NCBI GenBank assembly: GCA_029959555.1
Contig: JASCPI010000001.1
Coordinates: 144,708-208,707 of the forward strand
DNA from: Lysobacteraceae bacterium PS02065
GTDB lineage: Bacteria > Pseudomonadota > Gammaproteobacteria > Xanthomonadales > Rhodanobacteraceae
Reading direction: 5' to 3'
Length of the DNA: 64,000 nucleotides
Position numbers and translations under genes: made by a program. Positions 8,248-16,238 of this stretch are shown here, piece by piece; position 1 is the first letter of the stretch; the number at the start of each line of letters is the position of its first letter. A model generated the notes under the pieces. It was not told the DNA's origin, ran no database searches, and saw only the letters and a program-made list of their open reading frames with translations.

Positions 8248-9675
8248 TCAGGGGGCCTTCGCGGTGATGCGCGTGATGCGGTCACCCTTCGGATCGTCGG
8301 TGCCACGCGACTTGTTCACCGCGTAGACGTTGCCCTTGCCGTCCGCGACGACGTGGTTCGGCAACGTGCCGCCGTCGAGGTTGGCCACGATCGCGCCCTT
8401 GGCCGTATCGACGACCGTGACCGTGCCGGCGGCGCGGTTGCTCACGTAGGCGAGCTTGCCGATCGGGTCGTAGGCGACGTTGAGCGCGCCCGCGCCGACA
8501 TAGACATCGTGCAGGGTCTTGCCGGTCGCCGGATCGACGATGAGCAGGTTGTCGCTGCCCTGCGAGACCACGAGCAGGCGCTTGCCGGCCGCATCCCAGG
8601 CCACGCCGATCGCACCCTTCGCGCCGTCGAGCGGGATCACCTTGTCGACCTTGCCGCTGGCGAGATCGACGATCGCCGCCTCGGAGGTGCGCAGGCCGAC
8701 AGTGTAGAGCTTGCCGGCCGCCGCATCGAGTTCGAGGCTGGCCGGCACGAACTGCTCGCCCGCCTTGGACGAGGCGATGCGGATCGGCGCCAGCTGCTCG
8801 AGCGAGCGCGTGTCGAACACGGCGATGAAATCCTCGCCGGTCGCCGACACGTAGGCGCGGCCACGCTTTGCATCGACCACCGCGTCGCGCGCATGCGGCA
8901 CCGCGCCGACCGGGAACTGCTTGGCCAGCGCGAGATCGTTCTGGCGATAGACCGCGACCGTGTCCTGGCGCGTATTGGTCACCCACACGGTGTTGTTGAC
9001 GTCGTCGACGCCGACGCCGTAGACCGCGTAGACACCCGGATCGGCCTCGGCGGCCGGCGCGGCGGGTGCACCTTCGCGCGGCGGGCGCGGCGGCGCTGCG
9101 GCCGGCGTCGCCTTCGCGACGACCTTGAGCGTCTTCGCATCGAGCTTGAGCAGCTCGGACTGGCGCACCGGCGGACGACCGACCGCACTGGTCACGAATA
9201 CGGCATCGTTGCGTGCGCTGTAGGCCGATTGGTAGAGGCCTTGCACGAGCTTGTCGCCGACGAGCGTGAAGCGCTCCTGCCCCGACAGCGGCAGCTGGCG
9301 CGAGATCTTGATCTCGGTCGTGATCGGCGCACCGCCGTCCGCGACCACCTGCACGACGAGCGTGCCGAGCGCGGCATCGGCCGGCACCTGGATCACGCCC
9401 TTGAACGCGCCTTCCGCATCCGTGACGAAGGCCGTCTCGTTGAGCTTCTTGCCGGCGACCGAGAGATCGACCTTCTGACCCGGCTTGAAGCCGCTGCCGG
9501 CCACGTCGGTGGACTTGCCGGCTTCGACCAGCGGCGCGGTCGCGCGCACGACGGGGCCTTCGGGACCACGGCGGCCCTGCTGGGCCCACGAGGCTTCCAC
9601 ACACAGCGACAAGGCGAGCGCGAGCACCGCGAGGCGCAGGCGCGGGGCGGCCGTGGAGACGGCACGATTCTTCAT
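8248..9675 (-). CDS. YncE-like periplasmic beta-propeller protein with N-terminal Ig-like domain
   Basis: Exported protein of 475 aa. ATG at 9675 is preceded by AGGAG at good spacing and opens a signal peptide ending near EASWAQ. Residues about 30-115 resemble an Ig/TIG-like module (GSGFKPGQKVDLSVAG and following). The rest is a propeller of the YncE/YVTN type with repeated blades such as NTVWVTNTRQDTVAVYRQND, GRAYVSATGEDFIAVFDTR and KLAYVSNRAAGTVTVVDT. A Pro/Ala-rich linker interrupts one blade (about residues 195-220). E. coli YncE is Fur-regulated and lies near a TonB receptor; the setting here is the same. Molecular role unknown. It may be the first gene of the iron operon. Confidence 0.82.
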   Translation of the reverse strand: MKNRAVSTAAPRLRLAVLALALSLCVEASWAQQGRRGPEGPVVRATAPLVEAGKSTDVAGSGFKPGQKVDLSVAGKKLNETAFVTDAEGAFKGVIQVPADAALGTLVVQVVADGGAPITTEIKISRQLPLSGQERFTLVGDKLVQGLYQSAYSARNDAVFVTSAVGRPPVRQSELLKLDAKTLKVVAKATPAAAPPRPPREGAPAAPAAEADPGVYAVYGVGVDDVNNTVWVTNTRQDTVAVYRQNDLALAKQFPVGAVPHARDAVVDAKRGRAYVSATGEDFIAVFDTRSLEQLAPIRIASSKAGEQFVPASLELDAAAGKLYTVGLRTSEAAIVDLASGKVDKVIPLDGAKGAIGVAWDAAGKRLLVVSQGSDNLLIVDPATGKTLHDVYVGAGALNVAYDPIGKLAYVSNRAAGTVTVVDTAKGAIVANLDGGTLPNHVVADGKGNVYAVNKSRGTDDPKGDRITRITAKAP

Positions 9676-9751
9676 TCGGAACTCCTGGTTCGAGAGGCGC
9701 GCGAAGGGCGCGCAGGCGGTCATTCGACTCATGGCGCCGCCAGCCCCATTC

Positions 9752-9770
9752 GCGAATGAGAACCAATCTC
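9752..9770 (-). promoter_or_regulatory. Possible Fur box upstream of the yncE-led operon
   Basis: GCGAATGAGAACCAATCTC matches about 13 of 19 positions of the Fur consensus, clearly weaker than the box at 2071. It lies 77 bp upstream of the YncE-like gene within the AT-rich intergenic region 9752-9835. Position and gene context support it; sequence alone is suggestive. Confidence 0.5.
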
Positions 9771-9792
9771 GACAATAAAACCAATAAGGTCA

Positions 9793-9809
9793 ATGCTTTA
9801 TGTAAGCAT
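9793..9809. promoter_or_regulatory. Inverted repeat in divergent yncE/response-regulator promoter region
   Basis: ATGCTT-N5-AAGCAT, a perfect 6-bp inverted repeat in the only AT-rich stretch between the divergent YncE-like gene and the response regulator. It could be an operator for either direction. No known regulator motif is recognised. The remainder of 9676-9967 holds no gene. Confidence 0.35.
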
Positions 9810-9967
9810 CAACAATTTGTATCCAGATTGACACACAAACGGCGCGCTCGCGTGCCGCACAATCGACGCGTCCCCCTGCCGCCGCCGGGTCCGCAAGGTC
9901 GCCCGTTGCCGCGCCGCAAGGCCCACCGCATGGACGCTCCGGCCCCGCATCACGAAGGTCGCACCGC

Positions 9968-10690
9968 GTGTCCCGCCCCTGCATCCTCATCGTCGACGAC
10001 GACGCCGACATCAGCCTGCCCCTGGCCCTGTTCCTCGACGGCAAGGGTTTCGATGCGCGTACCGCCCACGACGCCGCGTCCGCCGAAGGCGAACTCGCCA
10101 GGGGCGGCATCGATCTGATCCTGCTCGACGTGATGCTGCCCGGCGAGGACGGCATCAGCTTCTGCCGGCGCGTCTACACGCCCGACGGCCCGCGCATCAT
10201 CATGCTCACGGCGCTGTCGGAATCGATGGACAAGGTCGTAGGACTCGAGGTCGGCGCCGACAAGTACCTGACCAAGCCGGTCGACCTGCGCGAACTGCTC
10301 GCGCACATCCGTGCCCTGCTGCGGCGATCACCGCTCGGCAACGAAGCCGTGCCGGCGCCCGCCGCCTTCGCGCAGACGCTGAGCTTCGCAGGCTTCACGT
10401 TCACGCCGACCCGCCGCCTGCTGCGCTCGCCGACCGGCCTGCGCGTGCCGCTCACCGGTGCCGAAGCGGACCTGCTGCTGGTGCTGTGCCAGCATCCGAA
10501 GCAGGTGCTCTCGCGCGAGGAGCTGATCCGCCTCACCCGTGGCGAGGGCTTCCCGATCGCGACGCGCTCGATCGACCTGCTGGTGAGCCGCCTGCGCCGC
10601 AAGCTCGCCGGCAACAGCCCGCTCGACGATCTCATCCGCACGATGCGTGCCGACGGTTACGCGTTCCACGCGACCGTCGCCTGCGCATGA
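9968..10690 (+). CDS. OmpR/PhoB-family response regulator
   Basis: Two-component transcription factor of 240 aa. Receiver domain: acidic pocket VDDDAD, phospho-acceptor Asp54 in ILLDVMLPGEDG, Thr/Ser in MLTAL, Lys103 in YLTKPVDLREL. The C-terminal winged helix (about 135-238) has the family pattern LTGAEADLLLVLCQHPKQVLSREEL and RSIDLLVSRLRRKL. Start is GTG at 9968. Its stop overlaps the sensor kinase start as ATGA. Closest character is OmpR-like; targets cannot be told from the sequence, although the neighbouring iron genes are candidates. Confidence 0.93.
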   Translation: MSRPCILIVDDDADISLPLALFLDGKGFDARTAHDAASAEGELARGGIDLILLDVMLPGEDGISFCRRVYTPDGPRIIMLTALSESMDKVVGLEVGADKYLTKPVDLRELLAHIRALLRRSPLGNEAVPAPAAFAQTLSFAGFTFTPTRRLLRSPTGLRVPLTGAEADLLLVLCQHPKQVLSREELIRLTRGEGFPIATRSIDLLVSRLRRKLAGNSPLDDLIRTMRADGYAFHATVACA

Positions 10691-12018
10691 TCCGGCGCTG
10701 GATCGGGTCCACGCTCGGACAGATCCTCGCGATCATCGCGTGCTCGACGCTGGCGACGTTCCTGCTGTTCGTCGCGATCGTGCTGGTTCCGAATCCGCCG
10801 CCGTCACCGCCATGGCCCTGGGACGAGGCCCTGCGCATCACGAGTCTCGTCAATCTGCTCGAGGGCGTGCCCGAGGACAAGCGCAAGCGTGCCACGCTGG
10901 TGACCTCGGCGCAGCGGCCGAACCTGTCCGTGACCGTGCGCGAGCCGCCCGGCGAGGCCATCATCGCCTGCCGCGGCAACTCGCTCGACGCGCTCGACCT
11001 CGAAGGCGTGCTGCTCGCCGACCTGCGCAACACGCCCGAGCTGACCGTGCGTTCCTGCGACGAGGCCGAACCCGAGCGCGCGATCCAGGTGCTCGTGCCG
11101 ATGGGCGCCCACGTGCTCGAGATCTACACGGGCAACGTCGGCCGCGGCCCGTTCCGCTTCGGCATGCCGGGCGTCGGTGCACTGCTGTTCCTGTTCGTGA
11201 GCGTGACGACGATGTCGACCTGGGCGATCTGGCGCGTCGTGCGCCCGCTGCGACGCCTGTCCGAGCGCGCGGACGCGTTCAGCCGCGAACTCGCGCCGAC
11301 GCCGATCGAGGAGGAAGGGCCCAGCGAGATCCGCGCCGTCGCACGCACGTTCAACCTCATGCAGGAGCGCATCACGCGCTCGATGCACGAGCGCACGCGC
11401 ACGCTCGCCGCGATCGGCCACGACCTGCGCACGCCGCTCACGCGCATGCGCCTGCAGCTCGAAACCTCGCCGCGCGACATCGACGTCGACAAACTCACGC
11501 GCAACATCGACCTCATGCAGGCGATGGTCGCCTCCGCGCTCGGCTTCCTTCGCAGCGGCCTCGACGACGAGAAGAAGGAGTGGCTCGACCTCGACGCGCT
11601 GCTCGCCACGCTGTGCGACGAGTACGCCGACTCCGGCGACGACGTGCGTTACGAAGGCCCCGGCCACATTCGTTTCCACGGACGACCGGGTGCCCTGCAG
11701 CGCGCACTGTTCAACCTCGTCGAGAACGCCACGCAGTTCGGCAGCGTCGTCGCGGTGAAGGCCACGGTCGAGGAACATGCCATCACGATCGACGTCGCCG
11801 ACGACGGCCCGGGCATCCCGCCGCAGCACCTGCGCGACGTGCTCGAACCGTTCTTCCGCCTCGACGGCTCGCGCAGCGACCGTCCCGGCAGCATCGGCCT
11901 CGGCCTGTCGATCGTGCTCGAGATCGTGCGCGCGCACGACGGCACACTCGCCCTCGCGAACGCCGAGCCGCACGGACTCGTCGCACGCATCACGTTGCCG
12001 AGACCGGCGACGGGGTGA
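10687..12018 (+). CDS. Sensor histidine kinase (EnvZ-like architecture)
   Basis: Membrane sensor of 443 aa, partner of the preceding regulator (ATGA overlap). Order: TM1 at about 9-31, periplasmic domain about 32-158, TM2 about 161-183, HAMP about 184-235, then HisKA with the phospho-acceptor His245 in AAIGHDLRTPLTRMR. The ATPase domain follows, with the N box NLVENATQFG, G1 DVADDGPGIPP, and G2 GSIGLGLSIV. The periplasmic domain contains two cysteines (in IACRGN and RSCDEAE) that could form a disulfide. The signal sensed is unknown. The true start is ATG at 10687; longer versions only read through the regulator gene in another frame. Confidence 0.93.
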   Translation: MIRRWIGSTLGQILAIIACSTLATFLLFVAIVLVPNPPPSPPWPWDEALRITSLVNLLEGVPEDKRKRATLVTSAQRPNLSVTVREPPGEAIIACRGNSLDALDLEGVLLADLRNTPELTVRSCDEAEPERAIQVLVPMGAHVLEIYTGNVGRGPFRFGMPGVGALLFLFVSVTTMSTWAIWRVVRPLRRLSERADAFSRELAPTPIEEEGPSEIRAVARTFNLMQERITRSMHERTRTLAAIGHDLRTPLTRMRLQLETSPRDIDVDKLTRNIDLMQAMVASALGFLRSGLDDEKKEWLDLDALLATLCDEYADSGDDVRYEGPGHIRFHGRPGALQRALFNLVENATQFGSVVAVKATVEEHAITIDVADDGPGIPPQHLRDVLEPFFRLDGSRSDRPGSIGLGLSIVLEIVRAHDGTLALANAEPHGLVARITLPRPATG

Positions 12019-12087
12019 ACGCGTTGCGCTCGGTCGATAGCGCCGACAGCCGGCCTCCCGGGCGTGCTTTCGCGACACGGAGCGACT

Positions 12088-12103
12088 CGCCGTGGTCACG
12101 GCG
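12088..12103 (-). terminator. Hairpin, probable original terminator of tRNA-Lys transcript
   Basis: Perfect 7-bp stem CGCCGTG-GT-CACGGCG located 17 bp outside the left att repeat. Before insertion of the island this would have been directly downstream of tRNA-Lys, so a terminator role is plausible. There is no clear T-run. Confidence 0.35.
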
Positions 12104-12120
12104 AACATGCTCGATGAAGA

Positions 12121-12166
12121 TGGTGGGCCGTGATGGATTTGAACCATCGACCAATGGATTAAAAGT
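12121..12166. repeat. Left attachment site (duplicate of tRNA-Lys 3' end)
   Basis: Identical over 46 bases to 29237-29282, which is the 3' part of tRNA-Lys from the CCA end to the anticodon loop. The match stops inside the anticodon stem-loop, the usual crossover place for tyrosine recombinases. This copy is not a tRNA gene: the sequence beyond 12166 does not continue the tRNA. Confidence 0.92.
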
Positions 12167-12367
12167 TCCCAAGAAAATCAATAAGCTATTGATGCTGTGG
12201 CAAAGTCGAGCGAAGGCTGGCGAAGTGGAAAGAACTTCTGGATCAGCAGGTTAGCGAAGGTTAGCGAAGGCGCGGCGAACTGAGTGTTGTACCTGTGCTG
12301 TACTGATTTCCATCGCGACCTGAGCTACGTCGTCATCAAGCAGCTCGACTCAGCGCTGGCTCCAAGG
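12167..12367. other. Left-end region of island, possible integrase arm sites
   Basis: No gene seen. It contains a tandem 10-bp direct repeat TTAGCGAAGG (12251-12270) and an octamer TGTACTGA at 12299-12306. The same octamer occurs near the other end at 29171-29178, next to a further TGTACT at 29182. Matching short repeats inside both ends could be arm-type integrase or excisionase sites; this is conjecture. Confidence 0.3.
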
Positions 12368-12840
12368 CTACCGCAGCCGCCCAATGATGGCGGCCAGTGG
12401 TTCGAGATCAAGCTCGTTGTTCTTGGCGAAGGACTGCCACAGCGCCTGCCGAGATTCATCATGCGCGAACTCTTCCGTGAGGCTGACCCGCAGTTCGGCG
12501 GACACCGCCATACCGCACCGCTCAAATGTCGCCTTGATCACCTAGGCCAGCAGATCGACGTCCAGGGTTTCGCGCTCCAGCAAACCGACAGATCGAAGTA
12601 GTCCTTCACGCGGCTGTTCGTCATGCCCAGCAGGTCGATGGCGTGAAGCTTTTCCGCGACGACGGTGTAGGTGTGATAGGCCCGACTCCGTGGCGCCGGC
12701 AGGTCATCGAGCAGCACCAGGTAGATCGAATCCACGGGGCTTGGCGTGACGGCGTCGCCGAAACCGACGTTGATCTGCGTCTCGCAGCGCGCCCTAGCCA
12801 GCTCGCACACGATGACCACGCGCATGGGCACACAAGGGCA
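12368..12840 (-). pseudogene. AbiEii-type nucleotidyltransferase toxin remnant
   Basis: Broken remains of an AbiEii/AbiEi-system toxin (type IV toxin-antitoxin nucleotidyltransferase). The first frame gives ARCETQINVGFGDAVTP, IYLVLLDD and YTVVAEKLHAIDLLGMTNSR...DYFDL, family-typical core motifs. Directly after DYFDL the frame shifts (GLLERETLDVDLLA), then an in-frame TAG interrupts, after which VIKATFERCGMAVSAEL and ...LAAIIGRLR complete the C-terminus. The N-terminal part with the GS...D.D nucleotidyltransferase motif and the AbiEi antitoxin gene are absent. So there are at least three lesions; the gene is certainly non-functional. No other gene is seen in 12841-13105. Confidence 0.8.
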
Positions 12841-13105
12841 ACGACAGCCAACATCGCGTACGCATGGCGACATGGCTCCGCGACCCCGTTACGGCTCGCG
12901 TGGAGTACACGACGAATACGCAGCACGATGCCGGACCATTGCTTGCGGCCATCGAAAGAAGCAGGCCGGGTCAGCCGCGGTCGGTACGACTCCCTGCAGC
13001 CGCTGCTAACCAGCGAAGTCCTGCGCAACGCGGTCCGACGCGGCCCTCTGAAGCGCGGGGCGTCCGGCATAATGCGGCCATTCCCGGGGGAAGGACGCAG
13101 GCCGC

Positions 13106-16033
13106 ATGACGCCACACGAGTTCATCGCGAAATGGAAGAACGGCGGGGACGAGCGCCGCGACGCTCAACCCTTCTTCGAGGACTTATGCCGCCTCGTCGG
13201 CCACAAGACTCCCCGTGAGGCCGACCCCGAACACAAGTGGTTCACCTACGAATACGGCGCGACCAAGACCAGCGGCGGCGACGGCTGGGCCGACGTCTGG
13301 AAGAAAGGGTACTTTGGTTGGGAAGCCAAAGGCACGCACAAGAACTTGGACCGAGCCTACGAGCAGTTGAAGATGTACGCGGACGCGCTCGAAAACCCGC
13401 CGCTGCTCATTGTCTCCGACCTTCACACGATCATCGTACACACGAACTTCACGAACACCGTGAAGCGTGAGATCAAGTTCACTGTTGAAGACCTCGACGA
13501 CTTCGACAAGCGTCAAATCCTCGACGCCGTGTTCAACAACCCTGAAGCGCTGCGGCCCACGGCGACGCGGGCAAGCATCACACAAGATGCTGCAGCGAAG
13601 TTCACGAAACTGGCGGAAAGCCTGCGCGGACGCGGCCACGACCCCCACGCCGTAGCGCACTTTCTCAATCGCCTGCTGTTCGCGATGTTCGCCGAAGACA
13701 TTCGGCTGCTACCCAACAACCTGTTCACGAAATTAGTTGAGAGTTCGCAGGGCAAGCCCGACCTGTTCGACAGACGCTGTCGCGAACTGTTCGTCGCCAT
13801 GAACAAGGGCGGCGATGTTGCCTTCGAAAATGTGCCGTGGTTCAACGGCGGCCTGTTCGACGATGACGCCGCGCTGCCGTTGACCAACGAAGACCTGAAA
13901 ACACTTCACGACGCTTGCGTACTCGATTGGTCGAGCATCGAGCCGTCCATTTTCGGCACGCTGTTCGAGCGCGGCCTAGATCCGAGCAAGCGTTCGCAAC
14001 TCGGCGCGCACTACACCGACCCCGACACCATCATGAAGATTGTGCGGCCGGTGGTTGCGGATCCGTGGCTACGCGAATGGGAGGCCGAAAAGGCTGAGTT
14101 GGCAAAGGCCCTGGGCAAAACGCAACAGCGCATTTCAAAACAAGCCGAGGAACGGATTACCCGTTATATCGAAGCTCGTGGCCTTTCCCCGGATGAGGCG
14201 CAGGCCTATCGGGAAACTGTCATCAGCAAAAGCACGGTTTCAGAAGCAGCAAAGCAGCGGTTCACGCATTTCCTAGAACGCTTGCGCGCTTTCACCGTGC
14301 TTGACCCCGCGTGCGGAAGCGGCAATTTTCTCTATCTCGCACTACGTTCGCTTAAGGACATTGAGAAGCGCGTCATCATCGAAGGCGAAGCCATGGGGTT
14401 GCCGCGACAGTTCCCTGGCATCGGTCCGCGAAACGTGAGGGGTATCGAGCTCAACGACTACGCGGCCGAACTCGCCCGGCTAACCATCTGGATTGGCGAA
14501 ATTCAGTGGATGATTCAGAACGGCTTCGGCACGAAGCGCGACCCCATCTTGCAGGCGCTTGACCAAGTGGAGAACCGCGACGCCGTAGTGAACCCGGACG
14601 GCACCGAAGCGAGTTGGCCTACAACCGGCGCCATCATCGGCAACCCGCCGTTTCTCGGCGCAAAGAAGCACCGGAGCGAGTTAGGAAGCAAGTACACTGA
14701 CACCTTGCGCGCGGCGTACAAGGATCGCGTTCCCGGAATGGCTGACCTTGTTTGCTACTGGTTCGAGAAGGCCAACGATGCCCTTCGCGCAGGCCACGCG
14801 CAGCGCGTCGGACTTGTGGCCACCAACAGCATTCGAGCTGGTGCAAGCCGCGAAGTGCTCATACAAGCGACGGAGCACACGCGCATTTTCGACGCGTGGG
14901 ATGATGACCATTGGGTAAACGAAGGCGCAGCCGTGCGCGTGTCCTTGGTTTGCTTCGGGCATAGCGACCAGGAGGCGCGCCTCGACGGCAAGCCTGTTGC
15001 TGAAATCTTTCCAGATTTGACCGCAAGTGATGGGCACGGTGGAGGCGTCGATTTAACGCGAATCGAAAAAATTTCGGAGAACGAGGGTTGTGCGTTTGTG
15101 GCCACCGTGAAATCCGGGCCGTTTGACATATCAGGCACCACGGCACGCACATGGTTGAAGTTGCCGAATCCCAATGGACGCAGCAACGCCGATGTTGTAC
15201 GGCCGTGGGCTAATGGTTTGGATGTTTCGCGCCGACCGAAGGACACTTGGATTGTCGATTTCGGCGTCAACATGACAGAAGCGGATGCTGCGATGTACGA
15301 AGTTCCGTTCGCGCATGTGCGGAACGCCGTAAACGCAAAACGCGAAGCCAGTACGAAGGAAACCAAGTACAAGAATTTTTGGTTGATGGCTCGCCCCATT
15401 CCAGCGATGCGCGCGGCCCTCGCACCACTGTCGCGATACATCGCCACGCCGGCGGACGGAAAACAGCGCATCTTTGCTTGGATGAGTGTCGCGGTTCTTC
15501 CTGACCATCAGTTGGTTGTTATCGCCCGTGATGACGACACCATGTTCGGCTTGCTTCATTCGCGCATCCATGAAATCTGGTCTTGCCGTGCGGAAATCTC
15601 ACGAATGGGCGTCGGAAACACGCCGCGCTACAAGCCGCCCGTTCACTTCGAAAAGTTTCCCTTTCCGGAAGGATTGACGCCGAACGTCTCCGCAACGGAG
15701 TACGCAGCCGACCCACGTGCGCAGCGCATTGCGGGCGCGGCTCGCGCGCTTGTCGAGGCACGCGACCGCTGGTTGAACCCACCAGAATGGACGGAGCGCG
15801 CGCCCGAAGTTGTCGCGGGCTATCCCGACCGTATCATCGCCAAGCCAGAACACGCAGCGGAGTTGAAGAAACGCACGCTTACGAATCTCTACAACGCGCG
15901 TCCCACGTGGCTCGACAATCTACACCGCAGCCTTGATGAAGCCGTCGCCACCGCGTACGGCTGGCCGTGGCCGCTCTCGGATGACGACGTCCTGCGCCGC
16001 CTGTTCGAGTTGAACCAAGCCCGCGCGCAGTAG
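13106..16033 (+). CDS. MmeI-like single-polypeptide restriction-modification enzyme (Type IIL/IIG)
   Basis: Large enzyme of 975 aa combining endonuclease, adenine methyltransferase and target recognition in one chain. N-terminal PD-(D/E)XK nuclease: Asp63 and Glu73-Ala-Lys75 (D-X9-EXK, the spacing of MmeI). A helical connector occupies about 155-390. The methyltransferase has motif I DPACGSGNFL (400-409), then GIELNDYAAELARLTIWIGE, and motif IV NPPF (513-516). The target-recognition region is about 620-850, followed by a C-terminal helical domain. All catalytic residues are intact, so it should be active. Enzymes of this family methylate one strand of an asymmetric site and cut about 20 bp away. 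It heads a plus-strand defence module in the island. Site specificity cannot be read from sequence here. Confidence 0.88.
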   Translation: MTPHEFIAKWKNGGDERRDAQPFFEDLCRLVGHKTPREADPEHKWFTYEYGATKTSGGDGWADVWKKGYFGWEAKGTHKNLDRAYEQLKMYADALENPPLLIVSDLHTIIVHTNFTNTVKREIKFTVEDLDDFDKRQILDAVFNNPEALRPTATRASITQDAAAKFTKLAESLRGRGHDPHAVAHFLNRLLFAMFAEDIRLLPNNLFTKLVESSQGKPDLFDRRCRELFVAMNKGGDVAFENVPWFNGGLFDDDAALPLTNEDLKTLHDACVLDWSSIEPSIFGTLFERGLDPSKRSQLGAHYTDPDTIMKIVRPVVADPWLREWEAEKAELAKALGKTQQRISKQAEERITRYIEARGLSPDEAQAYRETVISKSTVSEAAKQRFTHFLERLRAFTVLDPACGSGNFLYLALRSLKDIEKRVIIEGEAMGLPRQFPGIGPRNVRGIELNDYAAELARLTIWIGEIQWMIQNGFGTKRDPILQALDQVENRDAVVNPDGTEASWPTTGAIIGNPPFLGAKKHRSELGSKYTDTLRAAYKDRVPGMADLVCYWFEKANDALRAGHAQRVGLVATNSIRAGASREVLIQATEHTRIFDAWDDDHWVNEGAAVRVSLVCFGHSDQEARLDGKPVAEIFPDLTASDGHGGGVDLTRIEKISENEGCAFVATVKSGPFDISGTTARTWLKLPNPNGRSNADVVRPWANGLDVSRRPKDTWIVDFGVNMTEADAAMYEVPFAHVRNAVNAKREASTKETKYKNFWLMARPIPAMRAALAPLSRYIATPADGKQRIFAWMSVAVLPDHQLVVIARDDDTMFGLLHSRIHEIWSCRAEISRMGVGNTPRYKPPVHFEKFPFPEGLTPNVSATEYAADPRAQRIAGAARALVEARDRWLNPPEWTERAPEVVAGYPDRIIAKPEHAAELKKRTLTNLYNARPTWLDNLHRSLDEAVATAYGWPWPLSDDDVLRRLFELNQARAQ

Positions 16034-16238
16034 CGCAAGCAGAAATTTCCGCTTACCGCTACATGCGCAGATTTGGCGCGGAGTTGCCGCCTTGCCACAC
16101 CGCGGGCATTCGTCTACGGCTTGGGTAGACTGATTCGCGGTAGACGCGTGCGCCATCGTGCACAGCTGCCTTGCCTCACGTGGCACGATGACATGAAATC
16201 TGCTGCGAAATGGCGATGGGTCCAGGGAGGAATTCGGA

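Noticed and set aside
12121..12166. Second tRNA-Lys gene at the left island end
   Set aside because: Only the 3' part is present; sequence beyond the anticodon stem does not continue the cloverleaf, so it is an att site.
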